NCBI GenBank assembly: GCA_964615285.1
Contig: CAZTND010000017.1
Coordinates: forward strand, 1-34,540
Direction: 5' to 3'
Origin: RGIG4074 sp964615285
GTDB taxonomy: Bacteria; Bacillota; Clostridia; Christensenellales; Borkfalkiaceae
Length of the DNA stretch: 34,540 nucleotides
Shown: in pieces, positions 21,962 to 29,813 of the stretch
How positions within the stretch are numbered: position 1 is the stretch's first letter
Layout: each line of letters starts with the position of its first letter
Made by a program: the position numbers and the translations under genes
Notes under the pieces: model-generated
The model's database searches: none
The model's input: only the letters and a program-made list of their open reading frames with translations
What the model was told of the DNA's origin: nothing

Positions 21962-21990
21962 ATTATACCACGCCCTTCACATAAAGACAA
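21962..21990 (-). promoter_or_regulatory. Promoter of the two-helix membrane protein gene
   Basis: Minus strand TTGTCT (21985-21990), 17 bases, TATAAT (21962-21967). Confidence 0.75.
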
Positions 21991-22021
21991 GCGGAAAAGG
22001 CAAACTTTCCTGCGGGACGGC

Positions 22022-22063
22022 AAAAAAAAGACGCGGGGGAGCATTTTATTGCCCCGCCGCGTC
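22022..22063 (-). terminator. Terminator of the cyclophilin-like lipoprotein gene
   Basis: On the minus strand GACGCGG and CCGCGTC pair with inner GGGG/CTCC pairs, followed by eight Ts (22022-22029). Confidence 0.88.
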
Positions 22064-22108
22064 CGTTGATCATGCGGTATTTGCGGTATTTATTATGATC
22101 GCAAAAAA

Positions 22109-23104
22109 TCAATACCTGTTTACGCGAATCCGCTGAATGACGATCGGCTCGACCGGCACCTCGAACACCGCAGTCAGGTTATAATCGGCATAATACCAAT
22201 CGTCCTGCAAAATGGGCAGGCTGTCCGTTTCCTCGGTAAACCCGGGGTCGTCCTCGTCCTCGCCGTCCAGATCGTTCTTTTCGATATACGACTCGATGGC
22301 GGACATGAGTTCCTCGTATTCCTCCTCCGCATCGTCGTCGTAGAGTTCGCCGAACACGCAGTACTCGGTTTCGACGGAAGAATTCGATTCAAAGCTGATG
22401 TAGAAGAGGGAGGTGGCGGAATTGTACCGATAGTTCCGCGTTTCATACCAGCGCGCGTTGCCCGTGATTCCGGCTTCCCTGTCGGTTGCGCGGCGGGTGT
22501 TGCGGCGGACGGTGACGTCGTCGTCATGCCCGGCGGAAGAGGTCACGCCGGAAAGCTGCTCGTTGTAATAATACATGACCAACGCTCCCTCTTTCAGGGC
22601 GCCGTAGTTCTTGTCGTTGTTCTCGATGGTATAGTTGTTCTGCGAAAATTCGCCCACGACCGTGTTCAGTCCCGTGGATTCATCGGGAACCAGCCCGTCA
22701 TCCACATGCTCGAACACCGTCTGCGTGAGGCTGACGTTGTTTTCCTCGATCCAATCCTGGTAGTCGCGTTCGACAAGACCCTGTTTGGTATCTTCCCTCA
22801 AAGCGTCGTCATACGTATACCCGCCCGTGAACATACCGACCGCCTCGTCGTAATCGTGGAAGCAAAGCCCGTCGTAATAGCCCGCGTCGGCAAGTTCCAG
22901 AAAATGCTGCACGGTGCTGGGGAAGAATTTCCTGTACAACCTGTACTCGATGTGATACGTCGTTCCGTTGAAACGAATGCTGATGGTGACTTTCGGCCAC
23001 GAGGACTGGCAGGACGTGAACATGAAAACCGAGCCAATCAACAGCAGGGCGGCGAGGAAAAAACATGCCGCGCGACGAACCGCCTTATGCAGAAACTGTG
23101 TCAT
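22109..23104 (-). CDS. Cyclophilin-like peptidyl-prolyl isomerase lipoprotein (divergent)
   Basis: The 331-residue protein has a signal peptide with lipobox FTSC (Cys32), so it should be anchored outside the membrane. After it comes a cyclophilin-like start, VTISIRFNGTTYHIEYRLYR, STVQHFLELADAGYYDGLCFHDY, where cyclophilins read PxTVxNFxxLxxxGxYDGxxFHR. The active-site arginine and the FxxQGGD motif are not conserved (FHDY; GMFTGGYTYDD), and long acidic insertions occupy the second half (DDDAEEEYEEL, DLDGEDEDDPG). It may be a chaperone without isomerase activity. The ATG at 23104 follows GGAGGG; a longer upstream reading would cross the promoter. Confidence 0.7.
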   Translation of the reverse strand: MTQFLHKAVRRAACFFLAALLLIGSVFMFTSCQSSWPKVTISIRFNGTTYHIEYRLYRKFFPSTVQHFLELADAGYYDGLCFHDYDEAVGMFTGGYTYDDALREDTKQGLVERDYQDWIEENNVSLTQTVFEHVDDGLVPDESTGLNTVVGEFSQNNYTIENNDKNYGALKEGALVMYYYNEQLSGVTSSAGHDDDVTVRRNTRRATDREAGITGNARWYETRNYRYNSATSLFYISFESNSSVETEYCVFGELYDDDAEEEYEELMSAIESYIEKNDLDGEDEDDPGFTEETDSLPILQDDWYYADYNLTAVFEVPVEPIVIQRIRVNRY

Positions 23105-23171
23105 TACGACCCTCCGTGTTATACACAAATGAAAATATAATACATTGCGACAATGATGCAATGTACTATTT

Positions 23172-23200
23172 ATTTTAACCGTATTTTCCTTTTCCGTCAA
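23172..23200 (-). promoter_or_regulatory. Promoter of the cyclophilin-like lipoprotein gene, with leader hairpin
   Basis: Minus strand TTGACG (23195-23200), 17 bases, TAAAAT (23172-23177). The 5' leader holds an inverted repeat ACATTGC/GCAATGT (23142-23164). Confidence 0.7.
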
Positions 23201-23249
23201 GAGTTTTTGCACCGATTTTGCAATAAAATATGCGCAAACGGAATTTTCA

Positions 23250-23855
23250 TCAAACCAACACGCCGACATCGCCTTCGGCACACGGGGCCTGCCGGCTCTT
23301 TTCCGCCCGCTTCGGGCGGGCGCGGTACTTGCGGAGCTTGCCGCAGTAGATGCTCTCCGCGCCGGGCAGTTCGAGAAAATCGATGGGTTTGACGATGTCG
23401 CCGAACACCCCCGCGGGCACGACGCCGCAGCGTTCCAGAAGTTCCCGCACGAATTCCGAACAGTAATAGTGGTGCTCTTTGTGGTATTTCTTGGAGAAAT
23501 AGGCGGAAAACAAGCCGCGGTAATTGTAGCGGTATTTTTCCCGTTCGCGGTACATCTTTTCCAGCCGTTCGCGCACCATGGCATACTGCCTTTCGGTGCA
23601 GGGCACTTCCAGCACGTTGACCTCCGTATTTTTGAAGCGCGCAAAAACGCCCTTGCCGGGATATTCCCGGACGAACGCCCCCCAGAAAGGATTGTATGTA
23701 TATTTCCGCGCAAAGGAATACATGGGGGAGAGGGTCTCGTCCAACGCCACCGAAACATGATTATACTTTGCGCCCGTCAGCAGTTTCAGGATCTTTGACA
23801 CGATGCTGCCCGTCTGACTGACGACGATGTAGATTGTCTTGTTCTTTTCTTCCAT
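23250..23855 (-). CDS. YiiX-like permuted papain-fold (NlpC/P60 superfamily) protein
   Basis: The 201-residue protein has the circularly permuted papain arrangement of YiiX/YebB-like NlpC/P60 proteins: the histidine first, in KYNHVSVALD (His33), and the cysteine later, in HHYYCSEFVRELLERCG (Cys132). Such proteins are thought to act on cell-wall peptide or acyl-amide bonds. No signal peptide is visible, so it probably works in the cytosol. The last 30 residues are basic and low in complexity. It lies 27 bases after the CmpB-family gene in the same direction and is probably co-transcribed from the promoter at 24660. Confidence 0.75.
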   Translation of the reverse strand: MEEKNKTIYIVVSQTGSIVSKILKLLTGAKYNHVSVALDETLSPMYSFARKYTYNPFWGAFVREYPGKGVFARFKNTEVNVLEVPCTERQYAMVRERLEKMYREREKYRYNYRGLFSAYFSKKYHKEHHYYCSEFVRELLERCGVVPAGVFGDIVKPIDFLELPGAESIYCGKLRKYRARPKRAEKSRQAPCAEGDVGVLV

Positions 23856-23882
23856 ACTTTTTCACCGCCTTCCGCAACGGGA

Positions 23883-24638
23883 TCACCAAAGCATGACCTG
23901 CCAATAGACGGGGGCTTCCCCGAGCAAAAATATCTGCAGAAACATGGCGATCTCGTCCGCGAACATAAGACAGCCGAGAAAACAGTTGAGAAAAACGATC
24001 AGCTTATAGTTGGCCTTCTTCTGCAGCAGGCACAGCGCGGGACGCATGCAGAAACGGAACAGCAGCCAGGCGCCCGTCCCGTAACCGAGCGTGGGGATAA
24101 GCCCCGCATACTGCGTTACGCTCAAGGGCAGAAAATCATAATTCCAGAGCTCCACGCCCGAAAGCATTTCCCAGGCGTTGCCCACGATGAGTTCGCCGAA
24201 AAACACGGCGGCGTACATCATGAGGAGGCAGACGACGTTGGAGAGGATCCCGGTCTTGCGCGTCTTTTCCCTGAACAGTTTTTTGCCGAATACGCACAGA
24301 TCGTTCGGGTCGCCGAAAATGAGATGCGCGGCGAACACCACCATGCCGTATACGGGAATGAAGGGAAGGACGTGAAAACGGGAATCGAGGATCCCCTGCG
24401 TTGCCAGCCGCACCAGGTTTTCGGCGATCCACCCCATCATGGACGTGATGATCCCCAAAAAGAAGAGGTATGCGACCTCCATGCCGAACATCTTCGGGCG
24501 CGCGTCCTCCCTCTCCTTTGCGGCCGGCAGGTCCGCCTGCCCTTCCGCCGCGGCCGGCGCCGCGGAAACTCTCTCTTCCGTGATCTCCTTCAACTCTGTT
24601 CCTCCGTTTCTCTCTCCCGGACTGATCGTCTTTCGCAT
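23883..24638 (-). CDS. CmpB-like (putative ABC-transporter type IV) membrane protein
   Basis: The 251-residue protein has a cytosolic, Ala/Glu-rich first 48 residues and five or six membrane segments. The segment GWIAENLVRLATQGILDSRFHVLPFIPVYGMVVF and the later FGELIVGNAWEML, ELWNYDFLPLS resemble the CmpB/PF06541 membrane family (GWLxE...R.F..GPxxPIYG, WDYS). Function is not established. Two starts are possible: ATG at 24638, only 15 bases into the mRNA, and TTG at 24593, which has a much better GGAGG seven bases upstream. Confidence 0.65.
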   Translation of the reverse strand: MRKTISPGERNGGTELKEITEERVSAAPAAAEGQADLPAAKEREDARPKMFGMEVAYLFFLGIITSMMGWIAENLVRLATQGILDSRFHVLPFIPVYGMVVFAAHLIFGDPNDLCVFGKKLFREKTRKTGILSNVVCLLMMYAAVFFGELIVGNAWEMLSGVELWNYDFLPLSVTQYAGLIPTLGYGTGAWLLFRFCMRPALCLLQKKANYKLIVFLNCFLGCLMFADEIAMFLQIFLLGEAPVYWQVMLW

Positions 24639-24659
24639 CTTTCTTCTTCCCCGCGCTAC

Positions 24660-24688
24660 ATTATATTAAAAAACAGACGTTTTGTCAA
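24660..24688 (-). promoter_or_regulatory. Perfect-consensus promoter of the CmpB-like / YiiX-like pair
   Basis: Minus strand TTGACA (24683-24688), 17 bases, TATAAT (24660-24665): both hexamers match sigma-A consensus fully. Confidence 0.85.
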
Positions 24689-24892
24689 GTTTCCCCGAAT
24701 ATTTTCCGGCCTTTTCGGGCAGGGAATGGGCGGCAGCCCCGCCTTTTTCCGGCGTTCCCGCGAAAATTTTTCGGACTTTCCTCTTTTTTCCGCTTTTCCG
24801 TGCCGACGGCGGGCAAAAGTGCGCCGCTTACCCTTGAAAAGACAAAAACAGCCTCTTTTTCCGCGCACTTCTCTATTATTATACAAAAATTA

Positions 24893-25024
24893 TACAAAAA
24901 AAAGGTAAACTTTTCGTAATATTGCGCAGAATTGCAAAATTTTTACACCAAACGCCGGAAGGTCTCCGCGCAAGGCGGGGCCGCAGGGCAAAGACATTAT
25001 AGCGCATTTATGCCGCCTTGTCAA
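24893..25024 (-). ncRNA. Candidate small RNA with a perfect-consensus promoter downstream of rplL
   Basis: The 650-base interval between the CmpB-like gene and rplL holds no gene that I can support. Inside it, minus-strand TTGACA (25019-25024), 17 bases and TATAAT (24996-25001) would start RNA near 24989. About 95 bases later come eight Ts (24896-24903), preceded by an AU-rich region with GTAAA/TTTAC and TTGC/GCAA pairings. The 5' part contains CGCC..GGA..TCC..GGCG pairings. No known RNA family is recognised. It could instead be the relic of a promoter that once served rpoB. Confidence 0.4.
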
Positions 25025-25081
25025 TCCCCGCCGAAATTTTTTGCAGGCTCCCTGCGCTCCGTCCGCAAACGGCGCTTTTGC

Positions 25082-25105
25082 AAAAAGGCGGCGGCACACC
25101 GCCGC
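25082..25105 (-). terminator. Terminator of rplJ-rplL
   Basis: GCGGCGG and CCGCCGC pair around a four-base loop (25088-25105) and CTTTTT follows on the minus strand. It lies over 200 bases after rplL; a second strong hairpin, a 24-base perfect palindrome, lies between at 25199-25222. Confidence 0.75.
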
Positions 25106-25313
25106 AAAAATTCCCCCTTCCGTTCAAAACAAGCACACCATGCCCGCAAACAAGCCCTGAAAGAACGGACGAAAGTTCCTTCCGCTGTCCGCCGCTTTGC
25201 CGGGGCGGGCGCCCGCCCCGGCAGCGACGCGAGGCGAATTTTCGCTCAAAAAGGAAAACCCCCGCCGGCTGCAAGGGCGCAGACGACGGAGGCTTCGTGC
25301 CGTAAAAATAAAG

Positions 25314-25682
25314 TTACTGCATTTCCGCAACGGCGCCCGCTTCTTTGAGCTTGGCGACAGCGGCTTCGGCATCGGCCTTGGGCATGTTCTCTTTGATGGT
25401 GCCCAAATCTTCGACCATCTTCTTGGCGTCGGCGAGGCCCAGACCGGTCAGCTCGCGCACGACCTTGATGACGGCGATCTTGTTTGCGCCGAAATCCTTG
25501 AGGACGAGGTTGAACTCGGTCTTCTCTTCCTCCGCGGGAGCAGCAGCGCCCGCAGCAGCGCCTGCCACGGCGACGGGAGCGGCGGCGGAAACGCCGAACT
25601 CCTCTTCCAGAGCCTTCACGAACTCATTGAGCTCGAGAACGGTCATGCCTTTGACTTCTTCGATAAATTTCTGAATATCCAT
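25314..25682 (-). CDS. rplL: 50S ribosomal protein L7/L12
   Basis: L7/L12 forms the ribosomal stalk that recruits translation GTPases. The 122 residues have the N-terminal dimerisation part (MDIQKFIEEVKGMTVLEL), an Ala-rich hinge and the C-terminal domain (EFNLVLKDFGANKIAVIKVVRELTGLGLADAKKMVEDL). The ATG at 25682 gives normal length and has GGAGG eleven bases upstream; an in-frame ATG at 25700 would add six residues. Unusually, rpoB does not follow. Confidence 0.95.
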   Translation of the reverse strand: MDIQKFIEEVKGMTVLELNEFVKALEEEFGVSAAAPVAVAGAAAGAAAPAEEEKTEFNLVLKDFGANKIAVIKVVRELTGLGLADAKKMVEDLGTIKENMPKADAEAAVAKLKEAGAVAEMQ

Positions 25683-25727
25683 GATTTTTTGATCCTCCAT
25701 AATTCCTGAATAAGATAAATTTTTTGA

Positions 25728-26228
25728 TTAAGCTTCCTGTTTCTTTGCAATGGCGTCCAACACATAGACCAATTTGGAGATGGACGACTGCAGGGATCCG
25801 ACCATTCTTGCGAGCAATACCTCTCTTGCGGGGATCGCGGCAAGGGCGGCGGCGCCTGCCTTGTCCACATATGCGTTGTCCACATACGCGCTCTTGACGA
25901 CCAGTTTTTCTTCCATCGTCTTATCCGCTTTCACCGCGTCCGAAATGATCTTCAGACCGGACGTTTCCTCCGCGCAGAAGACGGTGGCGGTCGTGCCGTT
26001 CAGATCGTTGTCGAAATCGCTGACGCCCAGTTCGTTGAACGCCTTGCGCACCAAGGTGTTTTTGTAGACCTTGTATTCGCAGCCCGATTCCTTGAACTTA
26101 TTGCGCAGTGCGGTGATCTCCAGAACGGTCAAACGGTTATAGTTTGCCAGGACGACCGCTTTGCTTGCCTGGATCTTCGACTTGATCTCTTCGACGACCT
26201 GTTTCTTTGCCTCTAAATTCGCTGACAT
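25728..26228 (-). CDS. rplJ: 50S ribosomal protein L10
   Basis: L10 anchors L7/L12 dimers to 23S rRNA. The 166 residues start MSANLEAKKQVVEEIKSKI and include AVVLANYNRLTVLEITALRNKF and YKVYKNTLVRKAF, with a C-terminal helix for L7/L12 binding. The ATG at 26228 follows GGAGGAGG. The gene has its own promoter and a long structured leader. Confidence 0.96.
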   Translation of the reverse strand: MSANLEAKKQVVEEIKSKIQASKAVVLANYNRLTVLEITALRNKFKESGCEYKVYKNTLVRKAFNELGVSDFDNDLNGTTATVFCAEETSGLKIISDAVKADKTMEEKLVVKSAYVDNAYVDKAGAAALAAIPAREVLLARMVGSLQSSISKLVYVLDAIAKKQEA

Positions 26229-26414
26229 TATTACCTCCTCCGGGCGCGCGCCCGACGTTATGAACTCGGAATACCGCCGTTCAAGGAAAGATCCCCGCGC
26301 CGAGGGCACAGGGATCCTTTGAAATCTCATTTCAAAAAAACTCTTTCCCTCGGCAAGCGGCAAAGCCATCAAACCCTTTCGGGTGCTTGCTTTCTGCGGT
26401 ATTCGTTCGTTTTC
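26229..26414 (-). promoter_or_regulatory. L10 leader (autoregulatory 5' UTR of rplJL), candidate
   Basis: About 185 transcribed bases precede rplJ. They contain hairpins, among them TTTGAAA/TTTCAAA and GATCCC/GGGATC, and a CCGAGGG stretch in the region where L10-leader RNAs bind the L10(L12) complex. Position and size match the L10 leader of Firmicutes; the fold was not computed. Confidence 0.6.
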
Positions 26415-26420
26415 TATGTT

Positions 26421-26449
26421 ATTATATTGTTTTTGGCGATTTCTGTCAA
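26421..26449 (-). promoter_or_regulatory. Perfect-consensus promoter of rplJ-rplL
   Basis: Minus strand TTGACA (26444-26449), 17 bases, TATAAT (26421-26426). Confidence 0.85.
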
Positions 26450-26504
26450 TCGTTTTTTCCGCCGTGCGGAAAAATTTTTTTGCGGCGCCCTTCCGCGCCT
26501 GCCG

Positions 26505-27185
26505 TTACGCCCTGTATGCGACCTTGACGCCGGGGCCCATGGTGCTTGCCACGGTGACGCTCTTGATGTACTGTCCCTTCGCCGCGGCGGGCTTCGCCTT
26601 GACGACCGCTTCCATCAGCGCATTGAAGTTTTCGCTCAGTTTTTCGACGCCGAAACTCTTCTTGCCGATGGGGCAGTGGATGATGGCGGTCTTGTCGAGC
26701 CTGTACTCGACTTTACCGGCTTTGACTTCCTTGATCGCCTTTTCGACGTCCATGGTGACCGTGCCGCTCTTGGGGTTGGGCATCAGGCCCTTGGGGCCGA
26801 GGATTTTACCGATGCGGCCGACCATGCCCATCATGTCGGGCGTGGTGATGATGACGTCGAAGTCGAACCAGTTTTCGCCCTGGATGCGGGCGATCATCTC
26901 TTCCGCGCCGACGTAATCGGCACCCGCCGCCTGCGCGGCGTCCGCCTTGTCGCCCTTGGCGATGACGAGAACCTTTTTATCCTTGCCCGTGCCGTTGGGC
27001 AGGACGAGCACGCCGCGGACCTGCTGGTCGGCCTGGCGGGGATCGACGCCCAGACGGATGTGCAGTTCGACGGTCTCATCAAACTTTGCCTTGGCAGTGT
27101 TCAATACGATGCCGACCGCTTCGGCAAGGTCGTACTGCTTGGTGCGGTCATAGCTCTTTACGCTGTCTATATACTTCTTACCCAT
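26505..27185 (-). CDS. rplA: 50S ribosomal protein L1
   Basis: L1 forms the mobile stalk near the E site and represses its own operon. The 226 residues show GKKYIDSVKSYD, the conserved LPNGTGKDKKVLV and the signature GPKGLMPNPKSGTVT, with TMGPGVKV near the end. The ATG at 27185 with GGAGG upstream is preferred over 27230. It follows rplK by 54 bases. Confidence 0.96.
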   Translation of the reverse strand: MGKKYIDSVKSYDRTKQYDLAEAVGIVLNTAKAKFDETVELHIRLGVDPRQADQQVRGVLVLPNGTGKDKKVLVIAKGDKADAAQAAGADYVGAEEMIARIQGENWFDFDVIITTPDMMGMVGRIGKILGPKGLMPNPKSGTVTMDVEKAIKEVKAGKVEYRLDKTAIIHCPIGKKSFGVEKLSENFNALMEAVVKAKPAAAKGQYIKSVTVASTMGPGVKVAYRA

Positions 27186-27239
27186 TTTGAAAAAACCTCC
27201 TCGTGGTACCTGCGAGAATCTCTCTCCCACGCGCTCCTA

Positions 27240-27665
27240 TTATTCTTCCACCGTGACGCCCATGCTGCGCGCCGTGCCCCTGATCATGCTCATGGCCGCC
27301 TCCAGAGAGGTGCAGTTCAGATCGGGCATCTTGGTCTTGGCGATCTCTTCCACCTGCGCCTTGGTCAGCTGCCCCACCTTCTGGGAGTTGGGCTTGGCGC
27401 TCGCCGTTTCCAGCCCGAGCGCCTTTTTGATGAGCACGGGAGCGGGGGGCGTTTTCAGGATGAACGTAAAGGAACGGTCCTGATAGATGGTGACGACGAC
27501 GGGGATGATGAGCCCCGGCTGGTTGGCCGTCTTGGCGTTGAATTCCTTGGTGAACCCGGGCAGGTTGATGCCGTAGGGGCCCAGCGTGGAACCGACGGGG
27601 GGCGCCGGCGTGGCTTTGCCGGCAGGAAGCTGCAATTTGACTACAGCGGTGATCTTTTTTGCCAT
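27240..27665 (-). CDS. rplK: 50S ribosomal protein L11
   Basis: L11 is part of the GTPase-associated centre. It has the standard 141 residues, starting MAKKITAVVKLQLPAGKATPAPPVG and including GINLPGFTKEFNAKT and the C-terminal rRNA-binding SMIRGTARSMGV. GGAGGATATTT precedes the ATG. Between nusG and rplK (27666-27780) lies an 18-base palindrome, ACGCGGGCATGCCCGCGT (27734-27751), also found in repeat block 1. Confidence 0.97.
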   Translation of the reverse strand: MAKKITAVVKLQLPAGKATPAPPVGSTLGPYGINLPGFTKEFNAKTANQPGLIIPVVVTIYQDRSFTFILKTPPAPVLIKKALGLETASAKPNSQKVGQLTKAQVEEIAKTKMPDLNCTSLEAAMSMIRGTARSMGVTVEE

Positions 27666-27780
27666 AAATATCCTCCAAATTGTGGTTTTAACAAGGAAAC
27701 ATACGATTGGATTTATTTCCTCTCCCACGATCGACGCGGGCATGCCCGCGTGATTTTCCTGTATGATGTATCGGATCCGC

Positions 27781-28377
27781 TCACGCTTCCGAAGTCGGTT
27801 TGTCTGCCTCTTCCGCAGGGTCCGCTTCTTCGGGGGGCAGGACGACGTCGATCTTCTTCATCTGCATGTATTCCACTTCGACGTCCGTGCTCCGGCCGAA
27901 CATTTCGATATTGACGCGCGCCTTTTGCGTAGCGTCGTTCACTTCGACGATCTTGCCCGAGAACCCTTCCAGCGGGCCCGCGTCGATGCTGACGGTATCC
28001 CCCGCCTTGAAATCGGCGTTGGAAACGAACTCCTCGAGGCGCATCTTGCGGATCTCGTCCGCCTTCATGGGGATGGGACGGCCCTGGGGGCCGACGAAGC
28101 CCGTCACGCCGCGCGTCTGGGTGATCATGTACCAGAGCTGATTGGAATAGATCATCTTGATGAACACGTAGCAGGGCAGAAGTTTACGGCTGACGATCTT
28201 CTTTTTGCCGTTTTTTTCCTCCATCACCTCTTCCATCGGGATCTTGATGTCGGTGACCTGGTCCTTGAGATTGTTGTTCTCGATGAGCTTTTCCAGGCTG
28301 TCCTTGACCATCGCCTCGTATTCCGAATAGGTGTGCAGAATGTACCACTCCAGCTTTTCGGTCGCTACATTTTCCAT
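27781..28377 (-). CDS. nusG: Transcription termination/antitermination protein NusG
   Basis: NusG binds RNA polymerase and couples it to the ribosome or Rho. The 198-residue protein has an NGN domain (WYILHTYSEYEAMVKDSLE, KLLPCYVFIKM, RGVTGFVGPQGRPIPM) and a KOW domain (FKAGDTVSIDAGPLEGFSGKI), plus an acidic tail of about 15 residues. It sits between secE and rplK in the standard order. Confidence 0.96.
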   Translation of the reverse strand: MENVATEKLEWYILHTYSEYEAMVKDSLEKLIENNNLKDQVTDIKIPMEEVMEEKNGKKKIVSRKLLPCYVFIKMIYSNQLWYMITQTRGVTGFVGPQGRPIPMKADEIRKMRLEEFVSNADFKAGDTVSIDAGPLEGFSGKIVEVNDATQKARVNIEMFGRSTDVEVEYMQMKKIDVVLPPEEADPAEEADKPTSEA

Positions 28378-28394
28378 AATCGCCCTTTCTCTCC

Positions 28395-28616
28395 TCAGTT
28401 CAGATCGGTGAGCAGACTCAAAAGCGCGCTAAGCCCTGCGTTGATCGCGGTGAACACGACCGCAAACGCAAGCACCAGAACCAGGACGACGCAGGTGGTC
28501 CTGACCACTTTGCCGAAAGAAGGCCAGGTGACTTTTTTCAGCTCGGAAAATATCTCCTTGACCTTTCTGCCGAACCGGATAAAAATATTGGGTTTATCGG
28601 ACTTTGTCTTTGCCAT
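28395..28616 (-). CDS. secE: Protein translocase subunit SecE
   Basis: SecE is the small essential subunit of the SecYEG channel. It has 73 residues with the family core FFSELKKVTWPSFGKVVRTT (with slight variation at its start) and one membrane helix (CVVLVLVLAFAVVFTAINAG). AAGGAG precedes the ATG. It lies between rpmG and nusG. Confidence 0.94.
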   Translation of the reverse strand: MAKTKSDKPNIFIRFGRKVKEIFSELKKVTWPSFGKVVRTTCVVLVLVLAFAVVFTAINAGLSALLSLLTDLN

Positions 28617-28664
28617 GTTTTCTCCTTGCCCGCCTCCCCCTCGGAGAGCGGCCGTATCCTGAAA

Positions 28665-28829
28665 TTACTTGGTTTCTTTGTGCGCGGTGTGCTTCCTGCA
28701 GAACGGACAGTACTTGTTGATGGTCAGCCTGTCGGGATCGTTCTTTTTGTTCTTGAAGGAATTGTAATTGCGGTTTTTGCACTCCGTGCATTCAAACGTA
28801 ATCTTGGTTCTCGTCGTCTTTGTTGCCAT
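28665..28829 (-). CDS. rpmG: 50S ribosomal protein L33, zinc-binding type
   Basis: The 54-residue protein begins MATKTTRTKITFECTEC and ends KYCPFCRKHTAHKETK. Two CxxC pairs (CTEC, CPFC) mark the zinc-containing form. The linkage rpmG-secE-nusG is normal for Clostridia. The promoter lies 54-83 bases upstream. Confidence 0.94.
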   Translation of the reverse strand: MATKTTRTKITFECTECKNRNYNSFKNKKNDPDRLTINKYCPFCRKHTAHKETK

Positions 28830-28882
28830 TTGTCGAAAACTCCGTACAAAAAAATCACACCCCTCTTTCGGTGCGTAAGTAG

Positions 28883-28912
28883 AGTTTACCACAGAAAAAG
28901 GGGGCTTGTCAA
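28883..28912 (-). promoter_or_regulatory. Promoter of rpmG-secE-nusG-rplKA
   Basis: Minus strand TTGACA (28907-28912), 18 bases, TAAACT (28883-28888). Confidence 0.75.
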
Positions 28913-28948
28913 CCTTTTTTTATTCTTTATTTCCTTATTTTTTGTTTT

Positions 28949-29674
28949 TTATAAGATTTTTCCGGTCAGATAGTGCCTGCCGAAGTCTTCCGGGGAGAAA
29001 TCCTCCCCTTTCCGCGTCAGAAATATCCCGATGAGCCGCAGGCTCCTCTGCCGCGACGTTTCAAAGAGCTCCTCCGCGCGCACCGCGTATCCCGCCCGAT
29101 AGAAGGGCGTGCGCAGCGCGCTGAAAGCATAGTACCGGCGCACCGCTTTCCGGAAGGCCTCCTCTTCGGGTTCGCCCCACCCGCTCTCCCGCGCATAGCG
29201 GGCATACACGTTATAGACCCCCTCCACGGCAATGCCGTCCGGCCGGGGCAGACTGTAGAAGAGCAGCCCCCTGCCGCGCAGTTTCTGCAGCAGCGCCCCG
29301 TCGACGGCGTGCTCGATGGCGTGGTGAAAATAGCGGCTTTCCTCCTCCATCAGCCCGTATATATACGGATGAAAGACGGTGTCCGCCGCGTAGTGCGTGA
29401 GGTACCCCAGGGCATAGGAACGCACTTCCCGGCTCTTTGCCGCCTCTTCGGAGAGGATGCGGAAAAAGAGCAGCGGAAAATTCGCGTGCAGAAAGCGCCC
29501 GAAATTGCCGGACGCCGTAGAGAGCACTTTATAGGCGAAACAGATGTCGCAGCCCTGCGCGCCGAAATAAAAATGCGGCAGGGAAAAGACCTCCGCCCGC
29601 CAGGGGGCGGGCAGGCTTCCGTATACTTCTTCCGCCAGAAGCTGATGGGTGATGGCTGTGGGCATGATACTCAC
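28949..29674 (-). CDS. Zinc-dependent phospholipase C family protein
   Basis: The 241-residue protein resembles the S1-P1/zinc phospholipase C-like family that Clostridia carry in cytosolic form. Seen: the N-terminal PTAITHQLLAEEVY with a histidine ligand, FYFGAQGCDICFAYK with Asp, LGYLTHYAADTVFHPYI with the HxxxDxxxHP ligands, and HHAIEHAVD. No signal peptide is present, so secretion is unlikely and the substrate is unknown. A GTG at 29674 and an ATG at 29665 are both possible starts; AAAGG lies eight bases before the GTG. Confidence 0.82.
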   Translation of the reverse strand: MSIMPTAITHQLLAEEVYGSLPAPWRAEVFSLPHFYFGAQGCDICFAYKVLSTASGNFGRFLHANFPLLFFRILSEEAAKSREVRSYALGYLTHYAADTVFHPYIYGLMEEESRYFHHAIEHAVDGALLQKLRGRGLLFYSLPRPDGIAVEGVYNVYARYARESGWGEPEEEAFRKAVRRYYAFSALRTPFYRAGYAVRAEELFETSRQRSLRLIGIFLTRKGEDFSPEDFGRHYLTGKIL

Positions 29675-29813
29675 AGTATATGCCTTTCCCCGCCGAAAAA
29701 TGCAGGCCGCGGCGGCCTTTTGCCGCCGCCCGCCGCGCCCGACGGCATTCTTTTCCCTTTCTCTTTTCGCCGCTCATTCCGGGCATGCCCGCCTTAAAAA
29801 TGTGCAACAAAAC

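Noticed and set aside
23105..23758. In-frame upstream extension of the cyclophilin-like lipoprotein gene (to 549 codons)
   Set aside because: It would run through the promoter at 23172-23200 and the YiiX-like gene in another frame; the start at 23104 has a ribosome-binding site followed directly by a signal peptide.
24893..24989. Signal recognition particle RNA or 6S RNA
   Set aside because: The conserved SRP apical loop sequence is absent, and the segment is too short and has no 6S-like long central bubble.
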